Translations under genes and position numbers: made by a program | The notes under the pieces: generated by a model | What the model was told of the DNA's origin: nothing | Databases searched by the model: none | The model's input: the letters and a program-made list of their open reading frames with translations, nothing else | Shown: positions 1 through 4,075 of the stretch, piece by piece | Layout of the letters: each line of letters opens with the position of its first letter | Numbering within the stretch: the first letter of the stretch is position 1 | From: an uncultured Collinsella sp. | GTDB taxonomy: Bacteria > Actinomycetota > Coriobacteriia > Coriobacteriales > Coriobacteriaceae | Direction: 5' to 3' | Assembly: GCA_959020035.1 (NCBI GenBank) | Contig: CAUEQX010000120.1 | Coordinates: 1 to 5,379, forward strand | Length of the DNA: 5,379 nucleotides

Positions 1-409
1 GGTCGAGGCCGCCGCACGCGCCGCACGCTGCGACCACTTTATCCATACGCTCGCCGGCGGCTACGACTTTATGATCAATGAGGAGGGCACCAACCTCTCA
101 CAGGGCCAGCGCCAACTCGTGACCATCGCCCGCGCCATTTTGGCCGACCGTCCGGCGCTGATTTTGGACGAGGCGACTTCCAACGTCGATACCCGTACCG
201 AGGAGCTTATTCAGCGCGCCATGGATGCGCTGATGCAGGGCCGCACGAGCTTTGTCATCGCGCATCGCCTGTCCACGATCCGCAACGCCGACGTGATCTT
301 GGTGATTCGCGACGGCGACATCGTCGAGAAGGGCACGCACGACGAGCTGCTCGCCCAAGGCGGCTTCTACGCCGACCTGTACAATTCGCAGTTCGACGAA
401 GCGGCGTAA
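1..409 (+). CDS. ABC transporter ATP-binding domain, C-terminal fragment (exporter type)
   Basis: This is the C-terminal 134 residues of an ABC transporter ATPase; the reading frame is open from base 2 and the gene starts outside the window. The fragment shows the signature loop LSQGQRQ (residues about 31-37, a Q variant of LSGGQ), Walker B LILDE (52-56) with the catalytic glutamate, the D-loop SNVD (59-62) and the switch histidine in IAHRLST (87). The end GTHDELLAQGGFYADLY is typical of exporters in which a membrane domain is fused N-terminally to the ATPase (MsbA/MdlB-like). Such proteins work as dimers in the cytoplasmic membrane and use ATP to export drugs, lipids or peptides. The substrate cannot be told from this part, and the Walker A motif and membrane domain are not in view. 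A strong terminator follows 32 bases after the stop, so this is the last gene of its transcript. Confidence 0.93.
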   Translation, partial: VEAAARAARCDHFIHTLAGGYDFMINEEGTNLSQGQRQLVTIARAILADRPALILDEATSNVDTRTEELIQRAMDALMQGRTSFVIAHRLSTIRNADVILVIRDGDIVEKGTHDELLAQGGFYADLYNSQFDEAA

Positions 410-440
410 ATTCTGCCGCAGGGAACGAATAACGCCCGAG

Positions 441-476
441 AACGGGGGCGCAGGACAGCCTGCGCCCCCGTTTTTT
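441..476 (+). terminator. Intrinsic terminator of the ABC transporter gene
   Basis: A perfect 14-base-pair stem (441-454 with 459-472) closes a 4-base loop (ACAG), and the run of six T begins inside the stem at 471. The GC-rich stem followed by U residues is a textbook Rho-independent terminator for the ABC transporter transcript. The AA at its left foot gives only a weak U tract on the other strand, so it should act mainly on + strand transcription. Confidence 0.93.
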
Positions 477-533
477 GTTCTGCGGCCCTCGAACCGCCTC
501 CCCTGGGACCTGATTGACGCCCTCCCTCAAGGC

Positions 534-769
534 CCCGTGGACAAAAAATGGCAAATATGAGTACTGTCACCTTTTTAGTAACAGCCAAAACTGCCCCAAA
601 CGACCTCATTGCGGCCTAGATATGCCTTCAAATTGATCAAAATGCCCGGTAGCATGCTTCTGTGTGCCAACGTTAATGAACATATTTACTGTTGTGTCTA
701 TTATCTTGTAAGATCGATATGATACTACGCTAGCAACAGTACTCATATTTGCCATTTTTTGCCCACAGG
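534..769. repeat. Long inverted repeat around a 168-base AT-rich core
   Basis: The arms 542-567 and 736-761 are perfect 26-base reverse complements. Allowing two mismatches (541/762 and 536/767), they extend to 534-567 and 736-769, 32 of 34 pairs. The core (568-735) is visibly richer in A and T than the surrounding genes. It contains no ORF with a ribosome binding site. Read inward, each arm contains ATGGCAAATATGAGTACTGT, so both strands would begin a peptide MANMST. The structure resembles a miniature inverted-repeat element, but I could find no target-site duplication next to the arms. It could instead be a recombination remnant or a paired set of regulatory sites. Confidence 0.8.
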
Positions 770-825
770 ACTTAGAGAACGCCAAAAAATCTAGCAATGC
801 CAGCGAGCAAACCGCGTCAGCCGAT

Positions 826-971
826 GCAAGGAGTGTCCCCAAGTGCCGGCAGATAAGGAACGTCCCTAACTGCCAGGTTTGAAAGGTAGTCATTGGGGAC
901 GTTCTTAAACGACTAGTCAAACAAGAACGTCCCCAACGACTACTCATTTAAGTACGTCCCCAATGAGTGCC
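826..971. repeat. Cluster of five GTCCCCAA-centred motifs (REP-like)
   Basis: Five copies of a roughly 20-base motif, consensus AAGAACGTCCCCAATGACTAC, lie within 150 bases. Four are on the + strand, with the GTCCC core at 835, 862, 930 and 957. One is on the - strand, visible as TTGGGGACGTTCTT at 893-906. The spacing between the first two and between the last two is the same, 27 bases. Copies 3 and 4 face each other to form the hairpin listed separately. The cluster looks like repetitive extragenic palindromic (REP) sequence. No gene is visible here, and the 113-codon ORF across it has no ribosome binding site. Confidence 0.75.
886..943. repeat. 21-bp hairpin formed by two facing GTCCCC motifs
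   Basis: Bases 886-906 pair with 923-943, 20 of 21 positions (mismatch 892/937), around a 16-base loop that itself holds the palindrome GACTAGTC. The foot of the left arm is GTAG, and the right arm ends in CTAC. A GTAG tetranucleotide at the base of a hairpin is a known feature of REP sequences served by REP-associated tyrosine transposases. Calling this a REP is inference; no such transposase is in the window. There is no T run on either side, so it is not a typical terminator. Confidence 0.75.
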
Positions 972-1018
972 CCTGGAGCAAGACAACGCCGCAGGTAGAG
1001 GGCGGACAGCGAGCGCCG

Positions 1019-1044
1019 TTACGCGGGTTGGTAAACCCGCGTAA
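1019..1044 (-). terminator. Hairpin directly after the DAHP synthase stop codon
   Basis: A perfect 11-base-pair stem (1019-1029 with 1034-1044) with a 4-base loop abuts the stop codon of the DAHP synthase gene. Position and GC-rich stem suggest a transcript end or a 3' stabilising structure. On the - strand the stem is followed by AACGGCGCTC, with no U tract, so it is not a canonical intrinsic terminator. Termination may depend on Rho, or the hairpin may only protect the 3' end. Confidence 0.5.
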
Positions 1045-2076
1045 CTAAATACGTTCCGCGATCTCGTGAATGAGGTAGTCGGTCTTTTCCCAGCCCAGGC
1101 ACGGATCGGTGATCGACTTGCCAAAGACGCCGCCGTCGACCGGCTGGTTGCCGTCCTCAAGGTAGGACTCGATCATAAAGCCCTTGACCAGCCTGGAGAT
1201 GGCTTCGTTGCGGCGGCAGCTGTCGAGCACCTCCTTGCAAATGCGATACTGCTCCAGCGGACGCTTGCCCGAGTTGTCATGGTTGCAGTCGATGACCGCC
1301 GCTGGGTTGGCATAACCGGCGTGCTCGGTGTAGCGCTCGGCAAGACGCTCCAGATGCTCGTAGTGGTAGTTAGGGTAGGTGCGGCCGTCGAGGCCAATGT
1401 AGCCGCGCATGACGGCGTGCGCGAGCGGATTGCCGTCGCACTCGACCTCCCAGTTGCGGAAGATAAAACTCTGGTGCGCCTGGGCGGCGTAGATGGAGTT
1501 GAGCATGACGGTGGTGGAGCCGGCAGTGGGGTTCTTCATGCCCACGGGTACCGAAATGCCGCTCGACACCAGGCGATGCTCCTGGTTCTCGACCGAGCGC
1601 GCGCCCACGGCAACGTAGCTCAGCAAGTCGACGAGGTACTGGTAGTTGGACGGGTAGAGCATCTCGTCAGCGGTGAAGAAGCCCGTCTCCTCGATGACGC
1701 GCAGGTGCATGTGGCGGATGGCCTTGACGCCCTCGAGCAGGTCGTCGGGAGCCTCGGGGTTGGGGTTGTGCAGCAGACCCTTGTAGCCGGTGCCCTTGGT
1801 GCGCGGCTTGTTGGTATAGACGCGCGGAATGATGATGAGCTTGTCCTTGACCTCCTCGGCGGTCTTGGCCAGTCGGTTCATGTACTCAAGCACCGAGTCC
1901 TCGCGGTCGGCAGAGCACGGACCGATGATAAGCACCTTGCGTGCGTCCTCGCCGGTAAAGACTTTGGCGACCTCGGCGTCAAATGCCTGCTTTTTGGCGG
2001 TAAGCTCGGCAGAAAGTGGCATTTCCTCGCGGATCTCCATGGGGATCGGCAACTTGCGTTTGAATTCCATGGCCAT
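1045..2076 (-). CDS. 3-deoxy-7-phosphoheptulonate synthase (DAHP synthase), type I
   Basis: The 343-residue protein condenses phosphoenolpyruvate and erythrose 4-phosphate to DAHP, the first step of the shikimate pathway to Phe, Tyr and Trp, in the cytoplasm. It matches the AroG/AroF/AroH class along its whole length, about the usual 350 residues. All four metal ligands expected from E. coli AroG are present: C54 in IGPCSAD, H266 in IDCNHDNSGK, E303 in MIESYLEDGNQ and D324 in GKSITDPCLGWEKTD. Phosphate and PEP contacts are seen at R85 and K90 (PRVYTNKPRTKG), R160 (GAR) and K181 (PVGMKN). The start is ATG at 2076, with AGGAGG (2087-2082) five bases ahead; ATG at 2070 is a less well-spaced alternative. 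The gene stands alone with its own promoter, not in an aromatic operon. Paralogs differ in feedback by Phe, Tyr or Trp, and I cannot tell which applies, so no single symbol is given. Confidence 0.96.
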   Translation of the reverse strand: MAMEFKRKLPIPMEIREEMPLSAELTAKKQAFDAEVAKVFTGEDARKVLIIGPCSADREDSVLEYMNRLAKTAEEVKDKLIIIPRVYTNKPRTKGTGYKGLLHNPNPEAPDDLLEGVKAIRHMHLRVIEETGFFTADEMLYPSNYQYLVDLLSYVAVGARSVENQEHRLVSSGISVPVGMKNPTAGSTTVMLNSIYAAQAHQSFIFRNWEVECDGNPLAHAVMRGYIGLDGRTYPNYHYEHLERLAERYTEHAGYANPAAVIDCNHDNSGKRPLEQYRICKEVLDSCRRNEAISRLVKGFMIESYLEDGNQPVDGGVFGKSITDPCLGWEKTDYLIHEIAERI

Positions 2077-2130
2077 AGGGGCCTCCTCAATCTATAGAAA
2101 GAGCAATAAGCGTATTGTCGAGTGCTCGGC

Positions 2131-2159
2131 ATTATCCGCTGTCGCACGCTAAAGTGCAA
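2131..2159 (-). promoter_or_regulatory. Predicted sigma-70 type promoter of the DAHP synthase gene
   Basis: On the - strand, TTGCAC (2159-2154) is separated by exactly 17 bases from GATAAT (2136-2131), a near-consensus -35/-10 pair. The start point would fall near 2124, leaving a 5' leader of about 48 bases with the AGGAGG site near its end. The leader is too short for a classical Trp/Phe attenuator with leader peptide. Three GCAC/GTGC half-sites (2144-2163) overlap the -35 box and could form a repressor site; this is speculative. Confidence 0.65.
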
Positions 2160-2196
2160 GCACAGCCTACTAAAAAGGGAATGAATCGACACAAGA

Positions 2197-2280
2197 GCCC
2201 GCTCACCACGAGAGTGGATAATCTCCCGTTTTTGGCCCATGTTCGCGCTCAAAGTGGGAGATTATCCACTCTCGTCGGGC
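2197..2280. repeat. Perfect 20-bp palindrome in the divergent spacer
   Basis: Bases 2208-2227 and 2256-2275 are perfect reverse complements (core GAGTGGATAATCTCCC). With two G-T wobbles the stem extends inward to 2232/2251, giving 25 pairs around an 18-base loop. Outside it, 2197-2201 (GCCCG) can also pair with 2276-2280, bulging six bases. It sits about 50 bases upstream of the DAHP synthase -35 box and about 145 bases ahead of the acetyltransferase start. No T run follows the stem on either side, so it is not a standard terminator. It could be a dispersed palindromic repeat or a large operator. Confidence 0.75.
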
Positions 2281-2409
2281 AAGCGTCCGAAAATCCTCAC
2301 TCGTGACCCCTTTTCCTCCGTCCCCGAGGGATCGGGGCTCGCCTGCCGAATGATTGATGCGGCCGCCCTGCGTCCATGTCACACTCAGAGGTGGCCTGAC
2401 CCAACTTGG

Positions 2410-2415
2410 AAGGAG
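2410..2415 (+). promoter_or_regulatory. Ribosome binding site that fixes the acetyltransferase start
   Basis: AAGGAG lies five bases ahead of ATG 2421. An in-frame TTG at 2406 would put this ribosome binding site inside the coding sequence and would have none of its own, so ATG 2421 is the better start. I could not identify a convincing -10/-35 pair in 2281-2409. That stretch holds only a small hairpin at 2322-2337 (CCCCGA/TCGGGG). Confidence 0.8.
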
Positions 2416-2420
2416 CCTTC

Positions 2421-3071
2421 ATGAGCCTTGACAACGTAACCCTGCGCGCCGCCACGCTCGACGACCTGACCGGCATCGCTGCCATCTACAACCAGCTGTG
2501 GTGCAACACGCTGCGCAACCGCGGCGACGTCGAAGCTGCCGATTTCTGCGCGCGCTTTAACATCGCTATGCAGCTGCAACGCTCACCTATCGCGCTTGTC
2601 GCCGAGGCCGAGGGCCGCATTATCGCCGCCTGCTGCATCGGCATCTTCGAGGACGGCAAGCCGCGCACCAACCCCACGTGGGAGTCCTGCTACAACGAGA
2701 TGCTCGCCCAGGCAACCGAAATGGCAAAGGCTGCCGACGCCAAGCTCGAGGGCTCGCTCTTCGGCGACAGTCGCGAAAAGGCCACGGCGGATCGCTTTGC
2801 CGCCACAGGCAACGAGTATGCCCAGGGCCAGCTCAACCTGATCATCATCGTGCCCGAGTGGCAGGGCAAGGGGCTCGGCCGCGCGCTTATCGACCTTGCG
2901 CGCGCCGAGCTCGCCAAGGCAGGCTGCACCAAGTTCTTCCTGATGAGCGACTGCAACTCCGACTGGCAGTTCTACGAGCACCTCAACATGAAGCGCATCC
3001 TGGAGGATCACAGTCAAGACACCGGCGACGGTTTTTTCGTCTACATGTACGGAGGCGATACGCAGGGATAA
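2421..3071 (+). CDS. GNAT-family N-acetyltransferase with a helical insertion
   Basis: The 216-residue protein should transfer the acetyl group of acetyl-CoA to an amine on an unknown small molecule or protein in the cytoplasm. The fold can be followed: first strand and helices from VTLRAATLDDL (6-16), second and third strands about 58-76 (IALVAEAEGRIIAACCIGIF), then strand four LNLIIIVPEW (138-147). The acetyl-CoA pyrophosphate loop is QGKGLG (148-153), followed by helix three and the late strand KFFLMSDCNSDWQFYEHLNM (171-190), with the Y of FYEHL in the usual position. Between strands three and four, where most GNATs have a short turn, about 60 mostly helical residues are inserted (about 77-136), which makes it longer than the usual 140-180. 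There are no partner genes nearby to suggest a substrate. The downstream region is repeat DNA rather than a clear terminator. Confidence 0.88.
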   Translation: MSLDNVTLRAATLDDLTGIAAIYNQLWCNTLRNRGDVEAADFCARFNIAMQLQRSPIALVAEAEGRIIAACCIGIFEDGKPRTNPTWESCYNEMLAQATEMAKAADAKLEGSLFGDSREKATADRFAATGNEYAQGQLNLIIIVPEWQGKGLGRALIDLARAELAKAGCTKFFLMSDCNSDWQFYEHLNMKRILEDHSQDTGDGFFVYMYGGDTQG

Positions 3072-3087
3072 CCCGCTAAGCAAGTAC

Positions 3088-3189
3088 CAAAACCACCACA
3101 AAAGGCGCCCATCCCCCTTGTGGTGACAGGTTGTATCTGGGCGAACGTTAAGACCACCGCGGGGGAGCTGCTTTCCCTCGCGGCGGTTT
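3088..3189. repeat. Two consecutive hairpins of the ACCACC family after the acetyltransferase gene
   Basis: Hairpin one pairs CACCACAA (3094-3101) with TTGTGGTG (3118-3125). Hairpin two pairs 3153-3167 with 3173-3187, with one mismatch (3156/3184) and G-T wobbles. Between them lies the block 3126-3158, which is 26 of 33 identical to 3662-3694 further right. The hairpins lie 20 to 120 bases after the acetyltransferase stop and could serve as its 3' end, although only TTT follows the second stem. Confidence 0.7.
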
Positions 3190-3204
3190 ACTAACCGTGA
3201 AAAC

Positions 3205-3325
3205 CAAGTGAGTAGGCTTTTGGCGGGATCCCGAGCACACCCCAAAACGCCGCAGCTCTGGCCTGCGGTTTTATCGAGCGTTTGTCGCGATGTGCTCGGC
3301 AGATCCCAAAAAGTCTACTCACTTG
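3205..3325. repeat. 121-base element bounded by 35-base imperfect inverted repeats
   Basis: The left arm (3205-3239) and right arm (3291-3325) are reverse complements with one substitution and a few short gaps. Shared blocks are CAAGTGAGTAG at the outer ends and CGAGCACA at the inner ends. The enclosed 51 bases hold a small hairpin, CCGCAG (3250-3255) with CTGCGG (3263-3268), followed by TTTT. No ORF in it is credible. The outer-inner layout resembles a small non-autonomous mobile element or a structured RNA; neither is proven. Confidence 0.7.
3250..3272 (+). terminator. Small terminator-like hairpin inside the 121-base element
   Basis: A 6-base-pair stem, 3250-3255 with 3263-3268, with a 7-base loop, is followed directly by TTTT (3269-3272). 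It has terminator form but is short. If + strand transcription passes the acetyltransferase gene, this could stop it. It is entirely inside the inverted-repeat element. Confidence 0.4.
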
Positions 3326-3348
3326 CATCCGAGACGCACCAGGCAGGC

Positions 3349-3392
3349 AAAAAAACCGCCGCGAAAGGGGCCCGTCCCCCTTCGCGGCGGTT
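3349..3392 (-). terminator. Orphan terminator-like hairpin pointing to the - strand
   Basis: Perfect 12-base arms AACCGCCGCGAA (3354-3365) and 3381-3392 extend past a bulged A (3366) by four more G-C pairs (3367-3370 with 3377-3380), leaving a 6-base loop. The seven A at 3349-3355 give a seven-U tract after the stem on - strand RNA, so the orientation is clear. No - strand gene lies immediately upstream. The nearest is the permease ending at 4065, so the hairpin may belong to a repeat, an unannotated RNA or a lost gene. Confidence 0.6.
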
Positions 3393-3399
3393 GTTCATC

Positions 3400-3431
3400 G
3401 CGGTTTTGCGACGGTTTTGCGGTGGTTTTGC
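3400..3431. repeat. Three 11-base tandem repeats containing GGTTTTGC
   Basis: The block GGTTTTGC recurs at 3402, 3413 and 3424, an exact 11-base period, with the preceding bases GC, GAC and GGT varying. Reversed, each unit gives GCAAAACC, similar to the flank of the ACCACC hairpins, so it may be a decayed relative of them. Confidence 0.6.
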
Positions 3432-3500
3432 CCGCCTGCTACTCGCTGTAGCGAGTGGCGATGGCAACTCGCACCATGCCGGCGCTCATGAGGTACGTTG

Positions 3501-3592
3501 CCATAGGCTGTAGTAGCGCATGTCATAATCCTACAGCAGCATTCGCCATAATCTGACAGTAGAGTTTTCCACAATCTATAAGTAGCCCAGGT
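3501..3592. repeat. Degenerate 23-base direct repeats, three to four units
   Basis: CATAATC occurs at 3524 and 3547 and CACAATC at 3570, exactly 23 bases apart; a weaker copy, CATAGGC, begins at 3502. Read on the - strand, the units share CTACT, then three or four variable bases, then AGATTATG. The variable part differs between units, so this is not a perfect duplication. The spacing of about two helical turns would place the sites on the same face of the DNA, as in protein-binding arrays. Function unknown. The preceding 3432-3500 holds only short palindromes (for example 3441-3446 with 3451-3456). Confidence 0.6.
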
Positions 3593-3661
3593 CGGGACCC
3601 TATTTAACAAACCAAATTCTCGCCCAACGCCATTTCCTCTCCTGGTGACCGGTTCATTTTG

Positions 3662-3725
3662 GCAGGTTTCATCTGGGCAAACGCCAAAACCACCACAAAG
3701 GTGCCTGTCCCCTTTGTGGTGGTTT
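3662..3725. repeat. Second copy of the ACCACC hairpin unit
   Basis: A perfect 15-base-pair stem (3687-3701 with 3711-3725, AAACCACCACAAAGG and its complement) closes a 9-base loop. The 25 bases before it, starting GCAGGTTTCATCTGGGC, repeat those before the second hairpin at 3153-3187. Block and hairpin therefore travel together. No T run follows the stem on the + strand. It sits about 80 bases ahead of the small gene at 3808 and could stop read-through into it or act in its leader. Confidence 0.8.
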
Positions 3726-3753
3726 GAAGCTCTCCTGGGCGGGATGCTAGACT
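3724..3753 (+). promoter_or_regulatory. Weak candidate promoter of the small gene
   Basis: TTGAAG (3724-3729), an 18-base spacer and TAGACT (3748-3753) form a poor -35/-10 pair, the best I see between the hairpin at 3725 and the small gene. The -35 overlaps the foot of the hairpin stem. It should be treated as a guess. Confidence 0.25.
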
Positions 3754-3807
3754 TGCGGCATATACATTCGCGCCAAAGCACGGGTCGCATACAGGAAAGG
3801 AGATGCC

Positions 3808-3999
3808 ATGGCGCCTATCGCACCGCTCAAGATGCTCGTCGCTCCTGCCGCCAAGGCCATCGCCCACCTGAGCGACTCACTTACTTACGATGAGGTCCCC
3901 TGCATCGCCGAGGAGCGTTCGGACAGCCGCCCGTACCTGGGCCACGTCCCCTACTTTGCGCCTAAGCTCGCTTCTAATCCCGAGCACCGCGAACAATAA
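3808..3999 (+). CDS. Small protein of unknown function (63 residues)
   Basis: I do not recognise this protein. The start is well supported: AAAGGAGA (3796-3803) ends four bases before ATG 3808, the best ribosome binding site in the right half of the window. The N-terminal half (residues 1-25, MAPIAPLKMLVAPAAKAIAH and following) is hydrophobic to amphipathic and could form one helix lying on a membrane. It is not long and clean enough for a sure transmembrane segment, and there is no signal peptidase site. The second half is charged and Pro/Tyr-rich, with a single cysteine at residue 32, so there is no metal-binding pair. A terminator hairpin follows 10 to 15 bases after the stop, so this seems to be a transcription unit of its own. 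Regularly spaced start, gene and terminator argue for a real gene; function is open. Confidence 0.65.
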   Translation: MAPIAPLKMLVAPAAKAIAHLSDSLTYDEVPCIAEERSDSRPYLGHVPYFAPKLASNPEHREQ

Positions 4000-4008
4000 T
4001 CCAAGATG

Positions 4009-4044
4009 CAGCAAGCGCCGCGCAACTCGCGGCGCTACTGTTTT
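4009..4044 (+). terminator. Terminator after the small gene
   Basis: AGCGCCGCG (4014-4022) pairs perfectly with 4028-4036 around the 5-base loop CAACT. CAG (4009-4011) and CTG (4038-4040) extend the stem across a small internal loop, and TTTT (4041-4044) follows. It lies in the 65-base space between two convergent genes. On the - strand it has no U tract, so it probably serves the small gene more than the permease. Confidence 0.7.
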
Positions 4045-4075
4045 GGTGCAAAATAACCTGACCCCTATGCACCAA
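4043..4075. repeat. Inverted repeat spanning the permease stop codon
   Basis: TTGGTGCA (4043-4050) and TGCACCAA (4068-4075) are perfect 8-base reverse complements with a 17-base loop that contains the permease stop codon (4065-4067). The right arm is the last coding stretch of the permease. A hairpin here could mark its transcript end, although the - strand has no U tract beyond it. It may also be chance. Confidence 0.45.

Noticed and set aside
606..947. A 113-codon - strand ORF in the first intergenic region
   Set aside because: It runs through two different repeat structures, has no ribosome binding site and matches no family I know; most of its sequence is explained by the repeats.
1066..2097. 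A 343-codon + strand ORF, exactly as long as the DAHP synthase ORF
   Set aside because: It lies antisense to a protein with all catalytic residues in place. Its translation is low-complexity Val/Ala/Gly/Asp, as expected for the complement of a GC-rich gene, and it has no ribosome binding site.
2077..2125. Riboswitch, T-box or attenuator in the DAHP synthase leader
   Set aside because: The predicted leader is about 48 bases and contains no terminator/antiterminator pair, leader peptide or T-box signature.
2406..2420. TTG start extending the acetyltransferase by five residues
   Set aside because: The good ribosome binding site AAGGAG would be inside the coding sequence; ATG 2421 is correctly spaced from it.
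2583..3245. A 220-codon - strand ORF opposite the acetyltransferase
   Set aside because: It is the complement of a clear GNAT coding region plus the downstream repeat, with no ribosome binding site or recognisable domain.
3461..3555. A 31-codon + strand ORF starting MATRTMPALMRYV
   Set aside because: It looks somewhat protein-like, but the only candidate ribosome binding site (GAGTGG) is weak and the frame ends inside the 23-base repeats. Too little to call.
3501..3592. CRISPR array
   Set aside because: The 23-base period contains both the conserved and the variable part; there are no intact 28-37-base repeats with equal spacers and no cas gene.
3395..3790. A 131-codon - strand ORF in the repeat region
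   Set aside because: It spans the hairpin unit, the 23-base repeats and the 11-base repeats; Cys/Arg/His-rich composition and lack of a ribosome binding site indicate a chance frame.
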